Below the pieces are notes generated by a model, which had not been told where the DNA came from, made no database searches, and saw only the letters and a program-made list of their open reading frames with translations. A DNA stretch of 64,000 nt. It comes from Ilyonectria destructans (taxonomy: Eukaryota; Ascomycota; Sordariomycetes; Hypocreales; Nectriaceae). The translations under genes were made by a program, and so were the position numbers. The stretch is from NCBI GenBank assembly GCA_020740775.1, contig JAHEWK010000003.1:3348001-3412000 (forward strand). Direction: 5' to 3'. Below, piece after piece: positions 34,883 to 45,024 of the stretch (the first letter of the stretch is position 1; each line of letters begins with the position of its first letter).

Positions 34883-37224
34883 ATGCGCGGCCTCACCAAG
34901 GCTGCCGCCTTCTTGCTGGCGCCGGCGCTGGCGAGGGCTTCGTCTTCGAGTCTCAATGGTGGGTTGCCTGCCTCGCTCGCGCTTACACGCCGCTCCCCCC
35001 ACCGCAGCCTGACTGACACCGCGACAGAACCGTGGGCCATTGTCGACTTGGATATCCCCATGGGGAAACATGACATCGACTCTCTGGTAATGACAAACCT
35101 ATCCGGCCTTTGTCAATATTCATGCCGGCCGCGGGCCCCATGTACTAACGCATCCTCGCGCAGACCCTCCGCCTCGACATCCAGGAAACCGAGGACATCT
35201 GTGGCCCGACCAAGCTCCGCGTCAACGGCCACCACCTCCAGCAAAAAGAGGATGGCTCCGGATCCGGCGTCGTCCCCGTCGGCGAGGATATTATCCTGGG
35301 CGCCCACTGGGTCTTCTCCTGCATCAGCTCCAACGCCGGGCCCGAGGCGAAGCTCCTGCGCTTCACCGTCGACCGCCTGGACGGCGAGCCCGTCAAGGAC
35401 CTCGACTTCGCCATGACCTTCCGCCAGACCGCCCCGGCCCTCATCCTCGAGCTGGGCGGCGCTGCCTCCGCCTCTGCCTGGATCGAGGCTCAACCAGAGA
35501 ATGACAGCTCTCCGGCCCACGGACACCCGTCCCACGAGATGCCCGACCCGGATGACGAGCTCCAGGCCCAGATCCACGAGCTCGAGCTCCTGCGCGACCA
35601 AGTCGACGAGCTGATGGACCTCATCCACGTCAAGGAGATGGCCATCCGCGAGCGCCTCGGCAGCAACGGCGACCATCCCCCGCGCCCCCCGCCTCCCCCG
35701 ATCTTCGTCATGCTCAAGGAGTGCAACGACGTGCAATGCGTCGTGCGCACCCTCGCCGCCAAGGTCAAGCACACGGCGGGCGGTCTGTACGGCGGCTTCT
35801 TCACCCACGGGCCCGGCCACGAGCACGAGCACGGCCATGAACGGGGTCCCTCCGGTCGCAAACGCCCTCACCACGGAGATGGGGGCCACCACAAGCCTCC
35901 TGGCTTCCCTGGCAACCATTCGCGACCCTTCCCGCCGCCGCCTCCTCCGTTCTGTCCTCCCTGCCACGCGCCGCCTCCTCCCCCTGAGGATGGCGAGCAC
36001 CCGTTCCCTCCTCCTCCTGAGGATGGTGAGCGTCCTCCTCTTCGCGATGGCGACCGACCCCTACCGCCTGATTACGACGATGTCACTCCTCCTCCTCCTG
36101 GCCAGGCTCCCCACGCGCCTTTCGACGAGTTCCCTCCTCCGCCGCCGCCTCCTCCTCCTCACCATGGCGACCACGGCCCTCCCTCTCCCGAACATGGCGA
36201 TCATCCCCAGTCCCCGCCCCAAGGCGAGCCTCCGTTCGATCGCCACCACGGTGGTCCCCACGATGGCCCCCATGATGGAAGACCTGGCGACGACGAGTTC
36301 TCTATGCACCCTCCCCCTATGGAGTCTGACGAGGACGAGCGCCCCTTTCCCCCTGATCATGAAGGCCACCCGCCTCCTCCTCATCATGGACACGGCCCAC
36401 ACGGTCCCCACGGGCACGGCGGACACCACCATCCTCCGGTATGTCCAAATCTGTGAAAGGAAGCCCCTAGTTCTTGCTAACATCATTCATAGCCTCGCCC
36501 TGTTCTCATGGGCTTCGGTATGGCTGGCATTGCCCTCGCGCTCTTCTCCATCATCGGCCTTGCCTACATGCGCCGCCGCGCCAACCACATGACACCCGAG
36601 GCCCGTCGTGCCCTCCGCCGCAATGAGCGTCGCACTCGTGGATCCGCCCTGCAGACCGCGATCCGCCGCATTCTAGCCCGGTGGACCGGTGACTACGACG
36701 AGGAGAAGCAGGCCATGCTTCACCACCGATCCTCCAGCGAAGACAGCGTCACCATGGAGCAGGAGATTGCGCGATTCCGCGAGGCTGCCTTTATGGTCGA
36801 GGGTCTTGTTGCTGCTGAGGAGGGTCGCACCCACCGAGATATGGCTCCCCGGGGTCCTCCTCACCACTTCCACCCTCATCCTTACTACCACCCTCACCCT
36901 CATGGACCTCCTCCCCCCCATGGGCCTCCTCCTCACCACGGCCCTCACCACGGCCCTCCTCCCCCTGGCCCCCCTCCTCATGGTCCTCCTCCTCCACACG
37001 GCCCTCCTCCCCCGCCGCGTCCCCCAATGATCCCCGAGGACGTCCCCGCGGCGCAGTACCCCGGCTTCATGACTGGCCAAGAGCGTCTGCCCTCATATGA
37101 CGACGAGACCCACGACGCCTCCGTTGTCTCGGACGGGTGCCGCTATATGCCCGGCGCGGCCCACTACTCACCATCCACCACTGCATCCACCACCAGTGAT
37201 GTGCTTGGAGACTCCAAGCTCTAG
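34883..37224 (+). CDS. Secreted-then-membrane protein with Pro/His-rich stalk
   Basis: Four exons (34883-34958, 35028-35086, 35164-36438, 36493-37224) give 713 residues. A signal peptide is visible (MRGLTKAAAFLLAPALARA). Residues about 27-160 form a compact, possibly beta-rich domain with DICGPTKLRVNG and GAHWVFSCISSN. A coiled coil follows (LQAQIHELELLRDQVDELMD, about 178-212), then a cysteine-containing segment LKECNDVQCVVRTLAAKV. Residues about 260-470 are almost entirely Pro, His, Gly, Asp and Glu. One membrane helix lies at about 476-495 (LMGFGMAGIALALFSIIGLA) followed by MRRRANH as a stop-transfer signal. The cytoplasmic tail has a second Pro/His tract at about 587-648. I do not recognise a named family. 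Metal binding by the His tracts or a cell-wall-spanning stalk are inferences. Confidence 0.85.
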
Positions 37225-37553
37225 AATGTGGAATGTTCTACTATGTCCCTCCTCTTTGTAACTCCTGTTTGATATTTTCTTGGTTATAGAGTTTTTTCAG
37301 GGGGTCCTCCATTAATAGCCCTTGCTCCTCTTTGGTTCCTGGTTTCTTGCGCTTCCGACAACCCCCAGCGTTTGTATATCGCATACGAGCGGGACTTTTT
37401 TTTTCTAGGCGTCTTTTTCTTAGCTATGGGTTAAAAGATGAATGATTGAAGCCCGTATACCAAGTAGTACATAAATACAACTAAATACCAACCCCCTTTT
37501 TCTCTACCCACATGCAATGTCAATGAACTCCGAGGATGCAACCACCCCTTTTC
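37225..37553. other. Convergent 3-prime intergenic region
   Basis: T-rich and A-rich stretches between two converging genes; no gene is seen. Confidence 0.4.
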
Positions 37554-38864
37554 CTAGCCGTAGATGAACTCCTCGTAGTTCTTGGCCAGACGTGCCAGGC
37601 CGTCCTCAAGCGTCCACCCCTTGACCTCACACACATGACGGCATATGTCCTCGAGTGCGGCGTCCATGAGTTCGCCAGCCGTGTGCAGATCGCTCTCGAT
37701 GAGGATGCGGTCGTCGGGCACAGCACGCAGAACTTCGTCAGTCTTGGCGCGGCCGGCATCTGTGCTCAGGTTGACGGGGGCGGAGAGGGAGATAAAGATG
37801 CGCGCAGGGATCGCTGGGTGCAGATACTGCTTCAGGACTTCAACACTGGCGCTGAAGGAGTGGAGGCAGATTCGCGGCGGGTAAGGCCGTTCCTTTGAGT
37901 CATCCTCATCCTCCGAGTCCGATGAGAAATCCTCGGCGCCCTGTGCAACCATGCGGCGCTTCCTCCGCGTCATTACCTCCCGCTCATGTCCTTTCCACGT
38001 CGCGGCGAGTGTTTCATGCAACACCCCGTGCGCCTGCACGCCATGGACGCTCACGGCGCGGCGCATCTTGGCCGCGAGACGCAGCTGCGCTGCTAGAACG
38101 ACGCGCTGATGCTCGATTCGGACGCGGTGCGGGCTGAGCAGCCGACCCTCTCGCCCGCCGGGCGTCAGGCCGTCGTCGCGGGAGTCTTGGGCCGAGGCGT
38201 TCCAGGCCTGCGGGAGGCGGAAGGCCTTGTCGAGGCCGATTTCGCCGACGAGTGCGTGCGGGTGGCTGAGGAGGCGAGTTTGCGTGGAGGAGATGAAGGC
38301 AGAGATGGGGACGGGGGTTGGAAGTGAGGCGAGGAAGGATGGTGATGGTGCCGGCGCGAGGACGGAGGAGTAGTGGGCCGCTTTTGCGGCGGCGGCGGCG
38401 TCTTCAGTGGAGATTCCGGAGGTGTGGTCGGCGCCGGGGCCGGTGACGGAGGTGGCGGGCCGGTATGTGGGCTCCGGTGCTTGGTCATCGTAGAGTTGGT
38501 GGGAGAACCAAGGATGCCAGCCAAACGCCGGGACAACAAAGGTCTCCGGCGGGTCAGCAGAACCATCGCCACTCGCCCCCAAGCGGCGTGCGAAAAAGGC
38601 GCTCTGGTCCAGGGCGGGATGCCGCGCTGCCACGTCGGCGACGAGATCCTGGTCCTGCGACCGAGTCGACATGACGGTCAGGGCGGCGGCGCGCATGGCG
38701 GGGAATTCCGCGACCGACGCCATGGTGTCGGTCGGGTGACAGTGGGCGTCGCAGACGGGGAGGTGCCATGGGAAAGGGAGTGTGTCATGCCGGCAGGCGT
38801 TATCGCGAAGCCCATCGCGGTCATAGGCTTTGTCGTCGTGGTCATGGGGGTGTTGCTGGCACAT
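37554..38864 (-). CDS. TatD-family metal-dependent hydrolase (Scn1-like)
   Basis: An intronless frame of 436 residues. The first metal-binding pair is in CDAHCHPTDTMASV (His 41 and 43). Further family motifs are VVPAFGWHPWF, LVGEIGLDKAFR (the conserved Glu), a histidine in ICLHSFSASVEV and the final ILIESDLH motif with the catalytic Asp. The N-terminus before the domain is rich in His and Asp (CQQHPHDHDDK). The insert between the Glu and His motifs is long and basic-acidic (MTRRKRRMV, SDSEDEDDSK), as is common in the fungal branch annotated as Cut9-interacting protein Scn1. Family knowledge: TatD proteins are DNases or phosphoesterases; the fungal substrate is not certain. It converges with the membrane protein gene. 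Confidence 0.9.
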   Translation of the reverse strand: MCQQHPHDHDDKAYDRDGLRDNACRHDTLPFPWHLPVCDAHCHPTDTMASVAEFPAMRAAALTVMSTRSQDQDLVADVAARHPALDQSAFFARRLGASGDGSADPPETFVVPAFGWHPWFSHQLYDDQAPEPTYRPATSVTGPGADHTSGISTEDAAAAAKAAHYSSVLAPAPSPSFLASLPTPVPISAFISSTQTRLLSHPHALVGEIGLDKAFRLPQAWNASAQDSRDDGLTPGGREGRLLSPHRVRIEHQRVVLAAQLRLAAKMRRAVSVHGVQAHGVLHETLAATWKGHEREVMTRRKRRMVAQGAEDFSSDSEDEDDSKERPYPPRICLHSFSASVEVLKQYLHPAIPARIFISLSAPVNLSTDAGRAKTDEVLRAVPDDRILIESDLHTAGELMDAALEDICRHVCEVKGWTLEDGLARLAKNYEEFIYG

Positions 38865-39345
38865 GGCGTCACTTCTCCGGTGCGGATGGGTGTGAAAAAG
38901 GTGTTAGTGGAAATAGGCGCTTCCCCAGATTTTGAGGAGTGTGGTGGGTGTGAGTTCTAGAGGGTGTCGACGTGCTCACGGCTTCGTGACCGGTTTTGAG
39001 CTGTGTGGTGGGCTAGGGTGAGATGAGATGGTGGTGGTGAGTGGGTGATAATGGTGTGTTGGACATTGTCTGAGCCTGGAAGTGCGGAGAATACGATGTA
39101 GTGGAACTATTCCGCATTACATGGCGACGAGGAGTGGGCGCCAATCATTGATTACTGTTTGAAGCTAGAGTTGTACTACCAACTGCAATTCTTAAGTTGA
39201 AATTATTACAAAGTCACTCTATACTGAGTGTGTATCTCATTAATACGAATCCCTCTTCATAATAGATGTCCATCTATGGGATATAATGTTAATCGGTCAA
39301 TTTGTAAGGTTAATGCATTCACATGAGCTTTTTAAGACCGTGCTC
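38865..39345. other. Intergenic region, AT-rich right half
   Basis: It contains the promoter of the TatD-like gene at its left and the 3-prime flank of the transporter gene at its right; no gene is seen. Confidence 0.4.
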
Positions 39346-40712
39346 CTAATCACACATTAGCAAAGGTCTAGCATCGCTCATGGTCTCACTAACCGGTTTA
39401 TGGCTGGTCTCATAGTCAATATGGACATGGGCCCGTTCAACGCAAGGCAGCTTCTCCAGCTTGATCTGGAGGTCTTCAGCGACATCGTGAGCAACTTCCA
39501 AACGCTCGTTTCGGTCAATGACAATATCAACCTCGACGAGCAAGCGTGGGCCGCTGTGGTATGCACGGACAGTATCGATCCGTTCGACGACTGGGGAGTG
39601 CGTCATGGCTACATATCCAGTTGATCTATATCGTTTCTAAGGACAAGGCATCGTCATGACTCACATATATAAGTGATTAGCTGAAGAACCTCTCGGTCGG
39701 CGGTGACTCCAATCAAGAGTTGGAACTCTTCGTATGCTGTACCCAGCCAGAGCCCGGCAATGAGAACCGATAAGGCAATGGCTCCAGCAGGATCAAGCCA
39801 CCATCGCAGCTTACTGCCACCCACGGAGGTAAGGATACCGAAACCGTTGATGAACAGGTCGTTCCGGTGATCTCTCCAGAGGATGTCAACCTGCGAGTAG
39901 GTGTCCTTGACCGTCCAGCACAGGAAGAACAGGACAAGTTTGGTCACAAATGCTTCTGCCACAGCGATGACCGATGGCAGGTTGAACCCTTTTGTCTCTT
40001 CCTCTGATCCAACTGCCAGATCGCGAGCCGATAAGACTATCAAGACAAGCGAAACTGAAAACATAATGAAGGAGAATACAATGTTGCCCGCAGTGGAGAT
40101 GCGTGCGCGCCCAGAGGGAAACTTGTTGGGGTCGACCTTGTTCACGGCGCGGTGCGATAGGTAAAGCATTATGCCAGACATGGGATCGAAGATGGAGTCC
40201 GCCATGGTGGTGAACAGCGACAGGGATCCAGAGGATACTGCTCCGTAAAGCTGCAGGCCGGAGAGGAAAATATTGGCGATGAGGGACCCCTTGACGCAAA
40301 TGGCGTACATGAGGGTATTCTTCCCGTGAACATCCTTGGACTCTTGCTCGTGTTCATCGACCGACTTCAGCATCGATCGGATGTTCTTATTCTGGCTCTT
40401 GTAGAACTTGCGCGCGTCGTCCGTCTTACCGACCAGACGTCGCTTGCGCGAGGTGTTGGCGGTGATGTCCTCTCGCAGGCTTGAGGATAGACCTAATGGG
40501 TCTCGAACGTCATGTTGGAACTCGGCATCCTTTCCCCGGGGCGGAGGAACGGAGACGCAGTGATGGACGGATCTCTGGCCCGACGGGTTCAGCGAGCTAA
40601 GGGAAATGTCGTCTGCCGCGACAAAACGCGATGCGTGGCCGTTGTTCATCTCCATGTTCAGGAAACGGTATCGTTTGAATGAGAGAAAGAAACATCCGCA
40701 GGAAATAAGCAT
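39346..40712 (-). CDS. Cation diffusion facilitator, DxxxD (manganese-type) transporter
   Basis: Two exons (40712-39665 and 39608-39346; intron of 56 nt) give 436 residues; an internal ATG at 40655 (MEMNNGHASRF) is an alternative start. After a cytoplasmic N-terminus of about 130 residues come six predicted membrane helices (for example ICVKGSLIANIFLSGLQLYG, IVFSFIMFSVSLVLIVLSA). Transmembrane metal-site motifs are DSIFD (Asp 172 and 176) and DHRND (Asp 281 and 285), the DxxxD pattern of the Mn-CDF group; Zn-CDF members have HxxxD. The C-terminal cytoplasmic domain is typical: VRAYHSGPRLLVEVDIVIDR and VERAHVHIDYE. Family knowledge: H+-coupled export or sequestration of divalent metal. The metal is inferred from the motif only. 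Confidence 0.93.
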
Positions 40713-41160
40713 AAATGGGCAGCTCTATCTGTATATCACCTTGGTTAGTGGGACAAATCCAAGGACTCGAGGCCTCCTATCATATTGTCCAGGCAGGGGT
40801 CCGTCGACAGAGAGCACTGCCTCGTTTGTGGAGAAACGATCAAGCAACAATCAGTCATTATCAATCGACTAATTTCACCACCCGGTTTGCATGGCTCCAC
40901 AGCAGCGTGGGTTCAAGTGGCCGATCATCGAGGCTTGGCTGTACATCAAATTACCCTTTCGGACCGTCGCCAAGCAATTTCCCAGCTAAGTATAATAGAG
41001 AAGTGGGAACTAACTTAAGTAACATAGTCACTGGTTACTGTAAGCCGCAGAACTATGACGGCAAACTAACATTCTACGAACTGGTGACTCTAACCGATGT
41101 TTCTCTAGCTGAAATTTATAAACTGACATTCTTACAAACTGAAGTTCTTACAAACCGAAA
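40713..41160. other. Intergenic with GAACTG/ACAAACTG-type degenerate repeats
   Basis: The right half (about 41070-41160) holds loose copies of a GAACTG-GACTCT or AAACTGACATTCTTAC-like unit. They resemble the clean tandem repeat at 43023-43112, which lies in the same position behind the neighbouring paralogue. No gene is seen. Confidence 0.45.
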
Positions 41161-42543
41161 TCACCCTGCAATGAAACTCACAGACTTCTTCATTGTTGGA
41201 GACTCGTTCTCAGCCTCGTTTGTATCTTTAAGGCCTCCCTTCAAAATACCCCTAGCCACTGGAGATTCACCGTACTTTCGCTTTGTTGCCTTTGTAGTCT
41301 CTTCGCAAGAAAATACGGGTGTGCTAGGTGCTGAGGTGGTGCCAAAGAGGAGCCCCTCTAGTGTTATCTCCCCAATCTCAGCTAGAGGTTCCGTTTCCTT
41401 GTTCTCTTGCCGTCCGAAGCCACGTCCGATCTTGAATCTCTTTCCAGGAGGACCACCCATGCCCTGTGCTTCGCCAACGCTTTTGTAGCCCCTAATTATA
41501 TCGGCTCTACCGACATTAGGCCTCTTTTTTTGCCCAAAAAGGCTGTTTGTCGCAAAGTGATCTTGATACCCGAAACGCACTGGCACAAAAGGGTTAAATC
41601 CAAGCAGTGAGCCTTCCCCTTTTCGCTTATATAGGTCAACTCTAACAGGCCTATTATCCCACTCCCGTCCAGAACGGCGGTCTGGAGCAGGCGGTACCAG
41701 GCCAGAATGGCTGGCTTCGGCGACGATATTCGGTTCACACAAGTCGGCTGTAGTAGGCTTGTCGAAAGATACGGAGCCTGGCTCAATATCGTGGTTTTCA
41801 ATATACGCCTGTAAGGATTCTTCGGGTACTTCGTGTGCCCATTTTTGCCCTGGTATCGGTCCCCATTCCTCGACCCAAACCCCGCATTGCTTCCAAAAGC
41901 TCTTGATGGCTAAATAAGCTATGCTTTCGATTTCATCGTGGGAAGTGGTTTGGTACTTGGGACAGCTTTTTAACCATTTTACCTCCTTAGTCACTAGATA
42001 GCGAAAGCGATTGACAGGCCTAGATGCTTCAGGGGCTACCACTGTCGTCGAATCTTGTACAACTTCTTCCTTCTCGCTTGGCTCTCCGTAAAGAAGAGGT
42101 CGGGTGGGCTTGAGTCGCTTGTAGCTAGATTCGTGGCTCCATGGACCTGTTGGCTGTAGAATTAAGCGGGAATTTGACTGACGATGAGCTAAAGGGGCGT
42201 CGAGTGGCAACGGTGTGCTCCATTCTTCCCGCCATATACCCTCCTTCGCCCAGTCGAGCCGAATGTTATCCTGGGCGCTGGTGCGGTAGGAAGCTATGAC
42301 GCTGTGAGGCAGCTCTGTCGGTAGTCCTCGGGCTTCGTTTACGCTACGAGCTCGGTTCTGAAGGCGGCTCAGCTCTCTCCTCACTTCGTACTCGAATTGC
42401 TCGGATGGAAATGATCGCGAAGCAATGGGTCTCGATGTGGGGGGCCCGCACGAGTCGGCTAGTGAGCTAGGGTCGATGGGCGAGCCACCCGGGGAATAAT
42501 AGTCCCAAATCATGATTTTGTGGAGATGAAGATGGGAGAACAT
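41161..42543 (-). CDS. Uncharacterised protein with two Trp-rich modules, paralogue A
   Basis: An intronless frame of 460 residues; a second ATG at 42513 (MIWDYYSPGG) is an alternative start. It contains two copies of a module of about 60 residues. Copy one (about 50-112) has FEYEVRREL and ends with DWAKEGIWREEW. Copy two (about 179-236) has NRFRYLVTKEVKWLK and ends with FWKQCGVWVEEWGPIPG and KWAHE. The segment between modules and the C-terminal 220 residues are charged and low in hydrophobics, with a basic stretch near residue 370 (PPGKRFKIGRGFGRQ). No signal peptide or membrane helix is visible. The gene at 43130-44206 on the same strand is clearly a paralogue. I recognise no named domain. 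Confidence 0.75.
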   Translation of the reverse strand: MFSHLHLHKIMIWDYYSPGGSPIDPSSLADSCGPPTSRPIASRSFPSEQFEYEVRRELSRLQNRARSVNEARGLPTELPHSVIASYRTSAQDNIRLDWAKEGIWREEWSTPLPLDAPLAHRQSNSRLILQPTGPWSHESSYKRLKPTRPLLYGEPSEKEEVVQDSTTVVAPEASRPVNRFRYLVTKEVKWLKSCPKYQTTSHDEIESIAYLAIKSFWKQCGVWVEEWGPIPGQKWAHEVPEESLQAYIENHDIEPGSVSFDKPTTADLCEPNIVAEASHSGLVPPAPDRRSGREWDNRPVRVDLYKRKGEGSLLGFNPFVPVRFGYQDHFATNSLFGQKKRPNVGRADIIRGYKSVGEAQGMGGPPGKRFKIGRGFGRQENKETEPLAEIGEITLEGLLFGTTSAPSTPVFSCEETTKATKRKYGESPVARGILKGGLKDTNEAENESPTMKKSVSFIAG

Positions 42544-43129
42544 TATGAGATGTCGGAGTTTGAAGATGAATCAGAGAGTAAACCATGATGATTAAGTAGT
42601 TGTGGGGGCAATAATGGGAGTCTTCCATGAACACAGAAGGAGTTAACACGATCAAGATAGAATGTGCCATGAATACAAAGGCGGCACAAAGGTACAGTGG
42701 GGTAAACGATAAAGACAAAGGTACAGGATTAAATACCAAAGAGTTTCGAATATAAGAATGGGCGGGTGTCGTGAATATAAAGGAGTGGGACGATAAAAGC
42801 TGAATGAACAATGCAGAAAAGTGTGAGGGGAAAGCATCAAGACAAAGGGGATGTTTATCAACCATTTTATCATTTACGAGTTCAAAACTTCGTACAATAC
42901 AGAATTTAGTAGGACATCTACAGTCACGCTATTTTTATATCGCAAAGGACTCTGAGGAGGACTGGGATTCAACGATTGGTTACTATTTACGTAGGGACAC
43001 GCTATAACTGAGAAAGCTTCCTAACACTCTGACGAACTGACACTCTGACGAACTGACGAACTGACACTCTAACGAACTGACACTCTGACGAACTGACACT
43101 CTATCAAACCAACAGACCACCCGAGATTC
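42544..43129. other. Purine-rich upstream region of paralogue A
   Basis: It contains AAAGGTACAG- and ATAAAGGAGTGGG-like purine-rich repeated words and the start-proximal GAGATGAAGATGGGAGAA. A closely similar AAGATGAAGATGGGGAA stands upstream of paralogue B. No separate gene is supported. Confidence 0.4.
43023..43112. repeat. Tandem repeat of GACGAACTGACACTCT units
   Basis: Five or so copies of a unit of 16 bp, some shortened to GACGAACT, directly behind the stop codon of paralogue B. Confidence 0.85.
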
Positions 43130-44206
43130 CTACATTCTCTTTCTCTTTGCTGGAGGCCCCTCACGATCCAGCTTGGTTGTCTCTGCAGTTCCAAGGCCCT
43201 CCTTGGCAATGCTCCCCGCCTCACTTGAGTCACCAGCAGGCTGAGATCGCTTGGCACTGCTGGCTTTATCATGAACAGCCTTTCCATCCGTTCTTGGCGG
43301 TGGCTTCGCACCTACATCGGGTAGCTCAGTTTGGGTGCCCTGTGATGTGGCAGGTTGTTCATGTCCAGTAGCAGGTCGGTTCTCAGGGCTGCTTGTTCTT
43401 CCCCCGGAGAACTCGGTCTCGCGTAAAACCCTAGCAAAAATGCTCTTTTCACCAACGACCTTCCTCTCCGTGGCTGGTAATGGGTTCGCAGCTTGTTGTT
43501 TCCGGATATGTTCGTGAAAGTCCTCGTGTGCCCATACCAGCCCCGGGATTGGTCCCCAATGCTTCCTCCAAATCCCGTACTCCTTCCAAAAGTCCTTGAT
43601 GTTTGTATAGGCTTCGGCTTCGAGTTCGTCGTCGGATTTCTTCGAGACATTTGGAAAGTCCTTTGGATATACTCTTAACCATTCGACCTCCCTGGCCATC
43701 AGAGAACGGAAGCGGTTGATAGGTCGAGATGGTGCGTCAAGTTCAATGGGGGCTTCGGGTTGAACCGCTGTTGTCGCATCGAGTGTAGCTTCGTTCTTCT
43801 TGGGCATCCCTCCAAACATGAAAAAACCTGGTTTGGGGTGAGATGCCGACTCGTGGCTTGGTGGAACCGGCTTTGGCTGCTTCTCATGGCCCCATAAAGC
43901 ACCTGGCGCTGGGTGGGGGATGGAATCAAATCCCCAATCCAACATAGGCAAGGAACCCGGTGGCCATGCTGGGCCCCATTCTTCTCGCCAGATACCCTCC
44001 TTAACCCAGTTACTCCGGACGTAATTCTGGGCGTTAGTGAGGTAATCGCTGCTGATATCGAATGGGATCAACTCCTTTCTTTCATCGGGCCAGAGCATTC
44101 GTTCCGCTTCAATACGATCCTGCTCTCTTTCAACTTCGTTTCTGAACTGTCCCCACGGATTCGATGCAGAAAGATCGACATCCTCTTCATGGTAAATCGT
44201 AGACAT
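43130..44206 (-). CDS. Uncharacterised protein with two Trp-rich modules, paralogue B
   Basis: An intronless frame of 358 residues starting at MSTIYHEEDVDLSASN (first ATG in frame). Like paralogue A it has two modules. Copy one (about 20-84) begins GQFRNEVEREQ and ends NWVKEGIWREEWGPAWPPG. Copy two (about 164-227) begins NRFRSLMAREVEWLR and ends FWKEYGIWRKHWGPIPG plus VWAHE. The shared ordering is an aromatic-x3-V-x2-E start, an A-rich helix and a W-x3-G-[IV]-W-x3-W end. The C-terminal 130 residues are Ser/Thr/Gln/Lys-rich and likely disordered, ending in a basic PPAKRKRM that could be a nuclear signal. It lies 587 bases upstream of A on the same strand, so a tandem duplication is the simplest explanation. 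No named family is recognised. Confidence 0.75.
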   Translation of the reverse strand: MSTIYHEEDVDLSASNPWGQFRNEVEREQDRIEAERMLWPDERKELIPFDISSDYLTNAQNYVRSNWVKEGIWREEWGPAWPPGSLPMLDWGFDSIPHPAPGALWGHEKQPKPVPPSHESASHPKPGFFMFGGMPKKNEATLDATTAVQPEAPIELDAPSRPINRFRSLMAREVEWLRVYPKDFPNVSKKSDDELEAEAYTNIKDFWKEYGIWRKHWGPIPGLVWAHEDFHEHIRKQQAANPLPATERKVVGEKSIFARVLRETEFSGGRTSSPENRPATGHEQPATSQGTQTELPDVGAKPPPRTDGKAVHDKASSAKRSQPAGDSSEAGSIAKEGLGTAETTKLDREGPPAKRKRM

Positions 44207-45024
44207 TGCGTCAAAGTGCTGAAGATTGTCAGAAGGAATGAGGATGGCAGTGTTGAAAAGATGAAGATGGGGAAGGTGACAGTTGGGGGGAGCATTGAAC
44301 ACGAGGGAATCGCGAGTTTGAATATCAGAGGACGTCGTCAAAGAGTAGGAAAATGACGGTGGGAGGGGGCTGTGAAGACAAAGGATTTGTGAAGACGGCG
44401 ATAGGAGGAATTTGCCAAAGGAGTCGGGGAATGATGATCGGAGGGAGCCGTAAGAACAAAGAATCTCGCAAAGATAGCGATGTAAGGAGGCCGTGAAGAT
44501 GGAAACAAAAGGGAGTCGCTCAGATTCTAACTATAAGGAAGCCTTGAAGCGGTGACTGCAGCCTCATGGATGTAGAGCACCGTGACAAGGGTAAAAAGAA
44601 GCTTAAGGCGAGAAAAGCAGGGCGGAGCAGGAAGAATGTATGATGTTACCCAAGCCAGCTCTATTCAGCATTCAGCTGCCGCCACTAGTTCCTCTTCATC
44701 ACTAACCGCCACGTATTCACTCAATAAGTGAGGTCTAGGTAGCCCTTTTGCTTCCTTTTTCTCTTCAATAATGGCCATCCTTCTCGCAAATCTAGCTTGT
44801 ATAATACTAGTGGGACTATTGGAAGTACTCACGCTCAGTATATTGACATATGACATTAACTAGCGTTGCTCCTAAATTAAGTTACTCTGTTGGGTCCTGA
44901 GGCAAACATTGCTTCGTGTGCCTCCCGTCCCTATCATTCTTGTTTCCTCTTCCTTTGGTTTACATCTTCTCCCAAGTTTCTGCTCGTTACTCGTTCTTTG
45001 GCACCACCGGTTACTACTCTCGCC
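44207..45024. other. Purine-rich promoter region of paralogue B and leader of the FHA-like gene
   Basis: The left part is purine-rich with an imperfect duplication (listed separately). The right part (about 44890-45024) is pyrimidine-rich and fits the leader of the plus-strand gene at 45025. A 63-codon minus-strand frame at 44665-44856 was considered and not accepted. Confidence 0.4.
44372..44490. repeat. Two imperfect copies of a purine-rich unit of about 40 bp
   Basis: The segments starting GTGAAGACAAAGGATTTGTG (44372) and CGTAAGAACAAAGAATCTCG (44449) continue in parallel to GCGATAGGAGG and GCGATGTAAGGAGG. They lie 170-290 bases upstream of paralogue B. Confidence 0.6.

Noticed and set aside
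35113..36000. Minus-strand frame of 295 codons opposite the Pro/His-rich protein
   Set aside because: It is the antisense shadow of the plus-strand gene, kept open by the strong codon bias of the Pro/His tract.
44665..44856. Minus-strand 63-codon frame with a natural-looking helix (FARRMAIIEEKKEAKG)
   Set aside because: Too short, with no upstream exon or family match; it may be a gene remnant but this cannot be shown.
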